A DNA stretch of 33,138 nucleotides from an uncultured Roseburia sp. (GCA_947573605.1 CANPGM010000039.1:1-33138); one strand, 5' to 3'. Positions 25,651-33,083 are shown, counted from the first letter of the stretch. The notes: a model not told the origin generated them from the letters alone. Made by a program: numbers and translations.

Positions 25651-26682
25651 ATGGAAGTATATTATAATAAAACCGGTATGACCTATGGCCGCGCAATGCA
25701 GTCTGAAAAAACAAAAAAGATTCCGATTGGACAAACGTTCCTGTGGGAAAAACAGGAATTTTCCATTCCGGCAATTTATGTCTGCCAAAGCGGAGTCATT
25801 CTGGATTTGTGCGCGAAAATCAACTCGGAAGATATGATTTCCTTTCTTAAAAAATGGAACCGGGAAATAAGGACGGCGTTGAGCCGTCAGGAAGAATATG
25901 AACAGTTCGATGCAGAGAATCCCGGGAGCAGGGAATTTACAGCAAATCTGAGTCTGGACGGCGAATCTCTTTCCCTTCGCATGGGCAGCAGTTTAAGATG
26001 GTACCCGAAAGATATTTATATGGCGGAGGCCGAAGACTGGAAGAATGATAAATTTGCCGAAGAACTGATGTCCGCCTATCGCTGCGATAAAAATTGCTGC
26101 TGGTATTTCGGTCGTCTTGTCTATGACTGGAGCAAAGAACCGATTCTTTTTCCGCAGGAAATATCGGTGGTTTTAAAAGCAAAACCAGTTTCCGTTACGG
26201 CAGGCCATTTTGAAACGGATCTCTCTTGTACAGGTAAAACCATTTCTGTCTTCCATCCGGCGACCGGTGAGGAATATATGCTGACACTGCAAGAATGTCG
26301 GCAAACGCGTGTCAGTTTTGCGGATATAGGAGCTGAGGGAATGGTTTATCCCGAATATTGTCAGACGCTTTCCTATCGCATCTCTCCCGAAATTGAACGC
26401 AGTCTTTATGACATTCGGGATTGTGCGGACGGCGACAGCCCACGCGCTGCAAACTTATCGGAAAAAGAATGTAAACGAGAGTGCGGCCCTACCGCGGTTT
26501 TTATGGCTGGAAAAAGTTCGCGTCCAAACGAACGTGCGGCATGTTCCTCTCTGCATTTTGAGCCGGTTCCTAAAGTTCGATGGAGAATCAATTTCCAGGT
26601 GACGCCAAAAGAAGACCTGGCAGTTCGTTTTCGGCCCGATTATGTAAAAAAAACGGGCGAAAATGAAAGCTGCTGCAGATAG
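25651..26682 (+). CDS. Uncharacterised protein, possible frameshift near the 3' end
   Basis: A 343-residue protein I do not recognise. It has no signal peptide or membrane segment and is rich in Cys, Trp and acidic residues. The N-terminus MEVYYNKTGMTYGRAMQ is followed by a mixed alpha/beta sequence; a Cys-rich patch YRCDKNCCWYFGRL lies at about residues 144-157, and GKTISVFHPATGEEYMLTLQECRQ near 199-222 resembles a beta domain (quoted in part). GGAGG six bases upstream fixes the ATG at 25651. An A8 run (26646-26653) precedes the stop; adding one A would extend the protein by about 28 plausible residues ending FLYDLVLKNILAQIWHGNN (stop at about 26740). The present C-terminus may therefore be a frameshift tail. 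Confidence 0.6.
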   Translation: MEVYYNKTGMTYGRAMQSEKTKKIPIGQTFLWEKQEFSIPAIYVCQSGVILDLCAKINSEDMISFLKKWNREIRTALSRQEEYEQFDAENPGSREFTANLSLDGESLSLRMGSSLRWYPKDIYMAEAEDWKNDKFAEELMSAYRCDKNCCWYFGRLVYDWSKEPILFPQEISVVLKAKPVSVTAGHFETDLSCTGKTISVFHPATGEEYMLTLQECRQTRVSFADIGAEGMVYPEYCQTLSYRISPEIERSLYDIRDCADGDSPRAANLSEKECKRECGPTAVFMAGKSSRPNERAACSSLHFEPVPKVRWRINFQVTPKEDLAVRFRPDYVKKTGENESCCR

Positions 26683-26769
26683 ATTTTTGTATGATCTGGT
26701 ATTGAAGAACATTCTGGCGCAGATCTGGCATGGAAATAATTAACGCAAAAGACTCCTGAAACTATATGA

Positions 26770-26958
26770 AATTACAAAGGAACCGTTCTGTTCTGGCGAG
26801 GTTCAAATAAGCGTTATCCCCAAAAAAGTGTTACTTTGTTAAAGAAATATTTGTCCGCTATACCAGATGTGGAGATTGAACATATGGGACATGGGCAATA
26901 TTTACACGAACACAGTGACGAATATGCAACTAAATTGATTGCGTATCTGCAAAGCTGA
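26770..26958 (+). pseudogene. C-terminal remnant of an alpha/beta hydrolase
   Basis: An open stretch without a start codon reads TVLFWRGSNKRYPQKSV... to ...HMGHGQYLHEHSDEYATKL and a TGA. The strand TVLFWRGS, the helix with LLKKYL and the GHGQYL motif with the likely catalytic His match the last 55 residues of alpha/beta hydrolases. A stop lies directly upstream (26767-26769) and nothing before it matches the rest of the fold, so only the tail is left. Confidence 0.6.
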
Positions 26959-27011
26959 TGCCATTTAAGGTAAAAGAGAGTAAAATTATATGAAACAGAT
27001 TGGGGGATAAG

Positions 27012-27326
27012 ATGGCTATCTGGAATCCATGGCGCGGCTGTCACCGCTGCAGCACAGGCTGTAAATTTTGCTATTTCCATAAAGGGGATTGTAAAAGGGG
27101 AATTGACACAAACATGATTAAGCAAACCGAAAATTTTTACGCCCCTGTTGAAAAAACAAAAACCGGAGCTTATAAAATGAAATCCGGTCAAACGGTTTAT
27201 ATGTGTTTTTCATCAGATTTCTTAATAGAGGACGCTGATAAATGGCGTACCGAATGTTGGGAAATGATACGGGAACGTTCCGACCTGTTCGTGATTTATG
27301 TAATCAGGCAAAAAAAGCAAATATAA
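27012..27326 (+). pseudogene. Truncated DUF5131 (phage Gp37/Gp68-like) protein
   Basis: A 104-residue open frame that begins like DUF5131 proteins: MAIWNPWRGCHRCSTGCKFCYFH, holding the cysteine cluster (GC...GCKFCY) that resembles a radical-SAM-type iron-sulfur site, then VYMCFSSDFLIEDADKWR and MIRERSDL. Family members are about 230-270 residues. After ERSDL the similarity stops; a neighbouring frame reads RDLCNQAKKANINF, which resembles the family's C-terminal region, so the middle (about 120 codons) appears deleted and the join is out of frame. GGGGG five bases upstream supports the ATG. Confidence 0.6.
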
Positions 27327-27379
27327 ACTTCTGATACTCTCTTTTTGCCGCGGATCCGTTTACAAGAGACGGCATACAA

Positions 27380-27424
27380 CAAACAGGCGCTGTGTTCCTG
27401 ACAGGACGCCAGAGCGCCCGTTTG
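27380..27424. repeat. Imperfect inverted repeat, possible terminator
   Basis: Outer arms CAAACAGGCGCT (27380-27391) and AGCGCCCGTTTG (27413-27424) pair with one mismatch, and a few more pairs follow inside. It lies 25 bases past the SUKH-like stop codon and may act as its terminator, although the T tract is poor (GTTTGTTGT). Confidence 0.5.
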
Positions 27425-27448
27425 CTGCAGGGAATCCACAAGGATTTC

Positions 27449-28276
27449 TTATGGTTGCTTCCACGCTATCTCACCCAAATGTTCGCCAAGCGCGTCGATA
27501 TGAGCCTCATCAACGGCTCCGGCATGAATATCGGTATAAAATCCATTACTTCGAATCCAGGCAATGAGTTTATCGTTTGAATACATTACTGCAATTCCAT
27601 ACACATGAAGCTCTGACAAAAGGTGATACTTCTCATCACAATAGTTCTCTAATTCTCTTTCAATATTTAGTGTCGTCACAAACTTGCCCTTACATCTTCC
27701 TTTTTTATGAACCGGTTTGCTCTCCAGCGCTATCGTTAGCATCCTGCCCACACAAAACTGATAACAGCAGCAATCGCTTCTCTCTATATTCCATTCCTTC
27801 TTGTAATAATATGCAAGGCGTCCGCTTGCTCTATCATAACCGGCAATTGGTATCCGCTTTTTCTTAAAGAAAACAATTATCTCTTGCTCCACATAAATTT
27901 CATCAAGCGGCAAAAAGTGCTCTACACTTTCAAAATATTCCTTCTGATTATGAATAGCTGTATAAACCAGCTTTAATTCTTTAGGTAAAGGAAGATTGAG
28001 CCTTTCTTCAACTGCGGTAAAGTCAATTTCCGGTCCTATGTTGAGATTCATAAACAGACGCATTTTCAGAAACATTGCCTGTAAATCTTCATACTCCGGT
28101 TCAAGCAGACTGTGATTATCCCATAACCGTACCGCCCAGTCATCTTCACATATAGGATGATCCGTTTGAATGGATTCCGGTTTCATCGTTGAAATACTTC
28201 CTTGTCCGCAAACTTGTTTCTCATCGTAACAGCCATAATAAATTTTATTTCTATAAAAGTAAAATCCTTCTTTCAT
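27449..28276 (-). CDS. SUKH (SMI1/KNR4)-like protein
   Basis: A 275-residue cytoplasmic protein. The middle (about residues 88-165) has the SUKH-like order: EERLNLPLPKELKLVYTAIHN, then HFLPLDEIYVEQEIIVFFKK and GYDRASGRLAYYYKKEW, that is a helix followed by a beta-strand with the LPxELKxxY and LPLDEI patterns. SUKH proteins include immunity proteins against polymorphic toxins, but also unrelated housekeeping types; no toxin gene is visible beside it. The N-terminal 60 residues and the C-terminal 90 are not recognised. A purine-rich AAAGAAG precedes the ATG. The gene follows a broken GyrI-like gene and appears intact. Confidence 0.55.
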   Translation of the reverse strand: MKEGFYFYRNKIYYGCYDEKQVCGQGSISTMKPESIQTDHPICEDDWAVRLWDNHSLLEPEYEDLQAMFLKMRLFMNLNIGPEIDFTAVEERLNLPLPKELKLVYTAIHNQKEYFESVEHFLPLDEIYVEQEIIVFFKKKRIPIAGYDRASGRLAYYYKKEWNIERSDCCCYQFCVGRMLTIALESKPVHKKGRCKGKFVTTLNIERELENYCDEKYHLLSELHVYGIAVMYSNDKLIAWIRSNGFYTDIHAGAVDEAHIDALGEHLGEIAWKQP

Positions 28277-28292
28277 CTTCTTTCATCCTCTC

Positions 28293-28492
28293 TCACCGTC
28301 TATGAATCCAACAGGCATCTCCCAAAATTTCACTGATATTTCCAGCCTCATCTCTCTTAGCAAGATGCGCTATCTCTGCAAAACGGCCGTTTGCCTTATT
28401 CCGCAACCGCTGTATAACCTCCTCCCTATCATTTGTAAAGCCTTCTTTGCCGATTACGGAAAAAGTTCCTTGATACATTTTCTGAGCTCCAT
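28293..28492 (-). pseudogene. Remnant of a GyrI-like effector-binding domain
   Basis: The frame reads MYQGTFSVIGKEGFTND...EEVIQRLRNKANGRFAEIAHLAKRDEAGN, matching the start of GyrI-like (effector-binding) domains found alone or at the C-terminus of AraC regulators (pattern SVIGKEGST...FIQ.LW..AN.HF.E..HLAK.DE.GN). A well-placed ATG with GGAGG (28492) starts MELRK but is one base out of frame at an AAAA run; adding one A would give MELRKMYQGTF. The normal second half of the domain (about 90 residues) is absent after GNISEI. It follows the methyltransferase gene by 15 bases. Confidence 0.55.
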
Positions 28493-28507
28493 TTGTCCGC
28501 CTCCTGC

Positions 28508-29089
28508 TTACCCTTTTCTTCCCAAATACCTGTACACATGTTTTTTGTAACTTATGTATTCCTCTCCAAAAGCCGCGGGCAGATATTTCTCCTCCTGTAG
28601 TATCTGCAAATGCAGCATAACAGCCGCAAACACCGAAAAAAGCAATAAAATCCAGTTAAAAAACAGCAATAGTATGCCAAGATACACACAGTCAAACCCT
28701 AAAAATGCCGGGTTCCTGCTGATTTTATAAATGCCGGACGTTATCATTTCCCGCTTGTCTTTCTCTGCAATTCCCGCCCTCCAGCTATCCCGCATGGTTA
28801 CCACCGCAACAGCAAACATAATATCCCCGGCAATTCCAAGCAGCACCCCGATTATCAAAATCCCCATCGGCAAATCCGGTTCTACCGTAAAAATGCTTAC
28901 GACCTCAGCCAAAACAACAGAATAGGTCGCTACCTTCAAAAGTAATTCCGTGTAAAATAGTTTATCCCGTTTTTTGCTTTTGGCAATCTGATCTGTTTGT
29001 ATGCCCTGCTTCTTTTGCAAAAGCATCTTGCCTATGTAAACCGAATAAAACACCAGCAAAATTAAAATGGCTGTTATTCTCCAAAACAT
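28508..29089 (-). CDS. Isoprenylcysteine carboxyl methyltransferase-family membrane protein
   Basis: A 193-residue integral membrane protein of the ICMT/PEMT-like family, which methylates small or lipid-linked substrates with SAM; bacterial substrates are unknown. Four or five membrane segments are visible: about 3-20 (ITAILILLVFYSVYIG), 49-68, 75-98 (GILIIGVLLGIAGDIMFAVAV) and 138-165 (FLGFDCVYLGILLLFFNWILLL). The family's SAM-site motif is present: ITSGIYKISRNPAFLGF, and then EEKYLPAAFGEEYISYKKHVYRYLG at the end (partly quoted). AAAGGA six bases upstream fixes the start at 29089. An IS fragment ends just upstream and may have replaced its promoter. Confidence 0.75.
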   Translation of the reverse strand: MFWRITAILILLVFYSVYIGKMLLQKKQGIQTDQIAKSKKRDKLFYTELLLKVATYSVVLAEVVSIFTVEPDLPMGILIIGVLLGIAGDIMFAVAVVTMRDSWRAGIAEKDKREMITSGIYKISRNPAFLGFDCVYLGILLLFFNWILLLFSVFAAVMLHLQILQEEKYLPAAFGEEYISYKKHVYRYLGRKG

Positions 29090-29159
29090 ATTGTATCCTT
29101 TCATTCGTAATTTTTTCGCGGAAGATACCAACACCCGGTAAAAATTCGGCATAGTGAAG

Positions 29160-29870
29160 TGACCCCAAAAAGTTGGACAGTATTTTAAGCTGCAAAGCCA
29201 TCCTTAATCAAAGTGAAGGATCAATCCGGTATCATCCGGAAGCTTCTCAAACGCCTTATCCAGCATCTCCTTAATCTGTTCAAAATTTGCCCGTTCATTG
29301 ATTGTATAGCTGATGTTTTCCCCATTGTACGTATCCACAATCGGAGATAGATATCGTTTCCTGCCAAATAAGGAAAACGCGGTAACATCTGTTGCCAATT
29401 TCTGGTTTGGTTTTTCTGTATGGAAATCCCAGTTCTTTCATCAGTTTCCGTACGGTTTTGTGGTTCAAAACATAGCCCCGGTTGCGTAGCTCCATTAAAA
29501 TCCGGGGTATCCATAACGCCCATTGTTTTCTTTTTTTACGCTTCCTGTTCCTGCGCTTTTGCCTTTTTGCAGGCATTGCTGCCTGTTGTACAGGAGAGAC
29601 TGTGTTCCTGCTTGTATTGTAACACTTTCACGCGAAATTCGCTATCAAAGCTTTTTTGTCTGCCTGCCGGATTCCGGCTCAGAAGTCCTTCTGCACCGTG
29701 AAGTTTATAAAGAATTACCCATTTTCAATCGGCGTACAAGAAACGCCAAACTTTTCTGATGTTTCTCTGCGGGTATGCCCGTCCAGCACATATTGCACAA
29801 CCAGCATTTTAAGTTCTTCTGTAAAAAGTTCTTTTCCGTTGACGAGTATGAAAGGTTCTGCTATTCGATA
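29160..29870 (-). mobile_element. Degenerate IS3-family (IS150 group) insertion sequence
   Basis: One end remains: a TGACCCCAAAAAGTTGGACA terminal repeat (29160-29179). Reading leftward on the minus strand from about 29860, orfA remnants (KELFTEELKMLVVQYVLDGH, frame break at an AAAA run, WVILYKLHGAEGLLSR, FDSEFRVKVLQYKQEHSLS) run into orfB remnants (GRYGYP, frame break at CCCC, ILMELRNRGYVLNHKTVRKLMKELG, internal deletion, KPNQKLATDVTAFSLFG, MLDKAFEKLPDDTGLILH, premature stop). The catalytic DDE domain is incomplete and the outer repeat near orfA was not found, so it is dead. Confidence 0.85.
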
Positions 29871-29958
29871 CAGGATATCATTATAATTGAAAAATTCATA
29901 TGTGGGTGCTATGATATATGGCATACAAACTGATAAATAAGAATTTGGAGGTAAGTTG

Positions 29959-30543
29959 ATGGATAACAATTTTGAAATAATAGAATTACCTAAGGAAACT
30001 TGGAAAGGCGTAACCATACCATTAGTAACTAAAAGCGATAGTTTCTATGATTTGATAATTGATCCACTGGATTGCAGTGGGTGCAAGATTTCATTGATCA
30101 GAAAGAAGGCAGAACAGGAAATAGTTCATACTCCAGAGGAATATGATTTCCCGGATTCCCTATATCAGGAGCATTGGGAGAAAGCGGAAGCTTATGGTGT
30201 GGTAAGTGATAGCGGGGATTTGCTGGCTTGCATAGAGGTATGCCCTGAAGAATGGTCAAACAGGCTTATGGTAACAGAATTATGGGTATCAGATGAACTC
30301 CGCAATAAGGGTATCGGGAAAAGGCTGATGGACAAAGCAAAAGAGATTGCCATAAACCAAAAAAGGCGTGCCGTAATTTTGGAAACACAATCATGTAATA
30401 CGAACGCGATAGGTTTTTATCTTCATGAAGGATTTGAGCTGATTGGTTTTGACACATGTTGTTATACAAACAATGATATTAAAAGACGGGAAGTAAGAAT
30501 CAATCTGGGATACTTCTTTAACAGAGATGAAAAGAGGCGGTAA
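29959..30543 (+). CDS. GNAT family N-acetyltransferase, streptothricin-acetyltransferase-like
   Basis: A 194-residue GNAT enzyme transferring an acetyl group from acetyl-CoA to an amine. The core lies in the C-terminal two thirds: MVTELWVSDELRNKGIGKRL (about residues 98-117) holds the acetyl-CoA-binding R/KxxGIG loop, and AVILETQSCNTNAIGFYLHEGF (quoted in part) is the motif B region. The LETQSCNTNAIGFY and GFDTCCYTN phrases resemble the streptothricin acetyltransferase group (Sat/SatA), but overall identity from memory is modest, so the substrate is unproven. GGAGG seven bases before the ATG fixes the start. It sits alone between a dead IS3 element and an IS256 fragment, suggesting acquired cargo. 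Confidence 0.75.
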   Translation: MDNNFEIIELPKETWKGVTIPLVTKSDSFYDLIIDPLDCSGCKISLIRKKAEQEIVHTPEEYDFPDSLYQEHWEKAEAYGVVSDSGDLLACIEVCPEEWSNRLMVTELWVSDELRNKGIGKRLMDKAKEIAINQKRRAVILETQSCNTNAIGFYLHEGFELIGFDTCCYTNNDIKRREVRINLGYFFNRDEKRR

Positions 30544-30606
30544 ATTCATATTCTGTATTATACAGGGAATTTTACCCCTGTCAATCCAGCTCCTTAAAAA
30601 TCTCCT

Positions 30607-30918
30607 TTACAGATTCCTGCCAGCTAAGCGCTCCTCAAAATAAATCTTCAGCTGGGAATGGATCTGCCCCCAGTCCTGGCGGTGGCCCGTCCATTTCTTT
30701 GTGATGTCCATCATTGCCAGGTACAGCATTTTTAAAAGGCTCTCGTCGGAGGGGAACACGGTTTTAGATTTGGTTACTTTCCGCAGTTGGCGGTTGAACC
30801 CTTCGATCGTATTCGTCGTGTAAATCAGACGCCTGACTGCTTCCGGATACTTATAATAAGTGGACAGGGCTGCCCGGTTGCCATGCCAGGATTTGTGGAT
30901 TTTCGGGTATTTGGCGTT
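30607..30918 (-). mobile_element. C-terminal fragment of an IS256-family transposase
   Basis: On the minus strand an open stretch of about 103 codons reads KYPKIHKSWHGNRAALSTYY, YPEAVRRLIYTTNTIEGFNR, QLRKVTKSKTVFPSDESLLK and ends in ERLAGRNL and TAA. The YTTNTIEGFNRQLRK motif, with the catalytic Glu of the DDE triad, is diagnostic of IS256-type transposases. The N-terminal 300 residues are missing, with a stop just upstream. Confidence 0.88.
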
Positions 30919-31197
30919 CTATTTGTCCGGATCTTGACTTTTGGATTCAAAACCATGCTGCCATATGCCAGCCGAATAGGGCAGCATACTTTCGGCGGCA
31001 TTCAGCCTTGTCTATTGGCTGACATTCCATTCTTCCATCTATGTGCTATTTAATTTTCAGAATACCATAGTGGTTATATTCATCTCAAGATTTTAAGCAA
31101 AGTTTTAGTATTCCCTTTGGACAGGAATTTTATTCCAATCAAAACTTTCCGAAAAAAGAAATGCAACAAAAGTTTAACCTCTGTCGCCAATTCTTAC
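30919..31197. other. Non-coding junction between transposon fragments
   Basis: Between the IS256 fragment and the tnpV remnant I see no convincing gene or known repeat. A 27-codon minus-strand frame (MECQPIDKAECRRKYAALFG...) is present at about 30960-31050 but I do not recognise it; the right-hand part is AT-rich. Confidence 0.4.
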
Positions 31198-31368
31198 TTA
31201 TGCAAAAATGATTTCCTTATTCACAATCTCTCTCGCACAAGCCCTTATGTTGTTGAGCTGACCTGTCCATTCTAAGGCATTTTCTTCTTTTAGGCGTTTG
31301 CCCTGTGCCTGTTTCATGTCCTCTATGAGCCTTTAAAAGCGTTCCTGTGCCTGCTTACCGACTTTATG
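31198..31368 (-). pseudogene. Degraded tnpV fragment (transposon-encoded protein)
   Basis: The minus strand reads HKVGKQAQERF, an in-frame TAA, then RLIEDMKQAQGKRLKEENAL and EWTGQLNNIRACAREIVNKEII to a stop. This matches the C-terminal half of TnpV proteins of Firmicutes transposons (pattern QAQERFxRLIEQMKxAQGVTEQLKAEN...EWVGRMNNIRxxAxEIV). The N-terminal half is absent and the in-frame stop shows it is non-functional. Confidence 0.7.
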
Positions 31369-31437
31369 TTTTCACCTTTGTAATGATATTGATTAGGATT
31401 TTTCCTTTAAATCCAAATTATCTTTTCTGTATAACAG

Positions 31438-32029
31438 TCAACGCCTATCGATAATTTTATCAATCAACCCAAAATTCATTGCTTCTTTTGTCGTCATATA
31501 ATTATCACGTTCTGTAGCAATAGCAATCTCATCAATACTTTTACCTGTATTATCAGCTAAAATAGTATTAAGACGTTTTTTGCTTTTTTGTATGTGGTCA
31601 GATGTAATTTTTATATCAGTTGCCTGTCCTTGAATTCCGTTGCCATGAATAGCAGGCTGATGTATCATAATTTCTGCATTGGGCAAAGCAATACGTTTTC
31701 CTTTTGCACCTCCTGCCAGTAAAAAAGCTCCAAAACTGGCAGCAAGACCTATACATATTGTTGAAACATCACATTTGATATACTGCATTGTATCATAAAC
31801 GGCAAAGCCCGCCGAAACAGAACCGCCTGGACTATTTATATATAACTGGATGTCTTTTTCTGGGTCTTGTGCTTCTAAAAATAGCATTTGTGCAATAATT
31901 AAACTTGCTGAAATATCACTTACTTCTTCTCCCAAAAAAACAATTCTGTCAGACAATAACCTTGAAAAAAATATCATAACTTCGTTCTCCTCGGCTTGTT
32001 TGCTCGATAACATAGGGAATTGTACTCAT
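31438..32029 (-). CDS. clpP: ClpP-like protease subunit, frameshifted near the N-terminus
   Basis: An ATP-dependent Clp protease proteolytic subunit, a serine protease that forms double heptameric rings fed by ClpX/ClpC. The triad is intact: Ser in [11 protein letters not shown], His in IMIHQP, Asp in [33 protein letters not shown] is also typical. The proper N-terminus [21 protein letters not shown] starts at 32029 (quoted in part), but a T7 run (31965-31971) is one base too long, so this frame stops soon after. The remaining frame is open from 32013; an ATG at 31977 with GAGGAG nine bases upstream would give a 179-residue protein lacking the axial N-terminal segment. The first ATG overlaps the AraC stop (ATGA). 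Sequence error, decay or slippage are all possible. Confidence 0.8.
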
Positions 32030-32442
32030 GCTGCTAATTCACCTCCTGCAAAATAACACATAAATCTATATCTACCAAGCGAACGCATCACACTTATCTT
32101 CGATTGTTTCGGATAGAATACACCATTTTTCCGATAAATTTTAGGCGTACATCCATAAATTTGTTTAAAAGCCAATGTAAAAGCTTGCTGTGAATCATAA
32201 TGTGCTTCATAAGCGATTTCAACAATAGGCTGTTCTGTTTCCACAAGTTTTTGGGCTGCCAAAGTCAATCTACGTCCTTGTATGTATTTATAAACCGTAC
32301 ATTTCGTTTCTTCAGTAAAAATTCTGGCTATATAGAATTTTGAATAATTTAATGCATTTGCTATTTTATCAAGTGACAAATCCTCGTCAATATGTGTTTC
32401 TATATAACCCACTATCTTTTTTACAACTGTGTTATTGTTCAT
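32026..32442 (-). CDS. Short AraC-family transcriptional regulator (DNA-binding domain only)
   Basis: A 138-residue protein made almost only of an AraC/XylS-type double helix-turn-helix: LSLDKIANALNYSKFYIARIF (first HTH, partly quoted), YKYIQGRRLTLAAQKLVETE, then IVEIAYEAHYDSQQAFTLAFKQIYGCTPKIYRK (second HTH, quoted in pieces). Relatives with this N-terminal HTH are usually about 290 residues with a C-terminal GyrI-like effector domain; here the sequence ends FAGGELAA shortly after the HTH. AAAGGAG eight bases upstream fixes the ATG at 32442. Its stop overlaps the start of clpP (ATGA), and the clpP ribosome binding site lies in its last codons, so the two are translationally coupled. It may be a truncated gene. 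Confidence 0.75.
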   Translation of the reverse strand: MNNNTVVKKIVGYIETHIDEDLSLDKIANALNYSKFYIARIFTEETKCTVYKYIQGRRLTLAAQKLVETEQPIVEIAYEAHYDSQQAFTLAFKQIYGCTPKIYRKNGVFYPKQSKISVMRSLGRYRFMCYFAGGELAA

Positions 32443-32520
32443 ATATGACACTCCTTTCCACACTAATATAACATAACCTCCCTAAAATAATCTTAATAGA
32501 AATTGCCCTAATTGAACAAA

Positions 32521-32558
32521 AATGGTGACAGAATGTAGATATTCTGTCGCCATTTTAC
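32521..32558. terminator. Strong bidirectional hairpin upstream of the AraC-clpP pair
   Basis: A 14-bp stem with one wobble pair (AATGGTGACAGAAT 32521-32534 with ATTCTGTCGCCATT 32541-32554) has an A run before and a T run after, so it can terminate in either direction. On the minus strand it would insulate the AraC-clpP unit. Confidence 0.7.
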
Positions 32559-32575
32559 TATGCATAAATGAACAA

Positions 32576-33021
32576 ATGAGGGAATCTATCTGCCAGACTT
32601 ATTTGAGCGATGTCGAAAGGACAAATTATACCTATAGTCTGGCAAACATGATGGCAAGCAGATATTACATTACTTCCTTTGAAGAAACTGCTGTGAATCT
32701 TATTCATTTTGATTCCCTTGATAACCTTGCTTTGGAAAAGCTATATTTAAACTTTGCAGGAATAGTCCACATGATGATCGCTATTGCAAAAAAGAATTGG
32801 AAATAAACCTGACTGTCTATGTCTGGTCACAGAACAGGGCAGAAAATTTCTTTCACCAGGAAGACCGCCGAGTTTTTGATTATTTTACCAAAACATACAA
32901 CGATACTCCGCGATCTGATTCTTTTCTATCCTACTATGGTGTGAGGCCTTCCCTTTGGAATAATATAAATGTATGCTATCTTCCTCATGACATAGCGAAT
33001 CAGTATCATGTTATACCTTAA
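32576..33021 (+). pseudogene. Broken gene of unknown function in two frames
   Basis: Two consecutive frames join at an A6 run (32788-32793): MRESICQTYLSDVERTNYTY... ending ...GIVHMMIAIAKKNWK, and a second frame continuing KKELEINLTVYVWSQNRAENF... to ...DIANQYHVIP. Adding one A in the run would give a single protein of about 148 residues. I do not recognise the family; it has no signal peptide, is rich in aromatic residues, and may be 5'-truncated because the upstream sequence is a terminator hairpin and no ribosome binding site is seen. Confidence 0.5.
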
Positions 33022-33049
33022 AATTTCAAAAATACAATTTGGGAAAAAA

Positions 33050-33083
33050 TATAAGAGTTGGACCGGCAGGTTCAACTCTTATA
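33050..33083 (+). terminator. Hairpin after the unknown gene
   Basis: An 11-bp perfect stem (TATAAGAGTTG 33050-33060 with CAACTCTTATA 33073-33083), about 30 bases past the stop of the broken gene. There is no strong T run on the plus strand; on the minus strand the following ATTTTTTCCC is more terminator-like. Confidence 0.5.

Noticed and set aside
26814-27191. Minus-strand frame of 125 codons
   Set aside because: It is antisense to the hydrolase tail and the DUF5131 cysteine region; no similarity or ribosome binding site.
27545-27560. TTCGAATCC resembling a tRNA T-loop
   Set aside because: It lies inside the SUKH-like gene with no cloverleaf arms around it.
30787-31053. Plus-strand frame of 88 codons
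   Set aside because: Its first half is antisense to the IS256 transposase fragment, with no ribosome binding site or recognisable domain.
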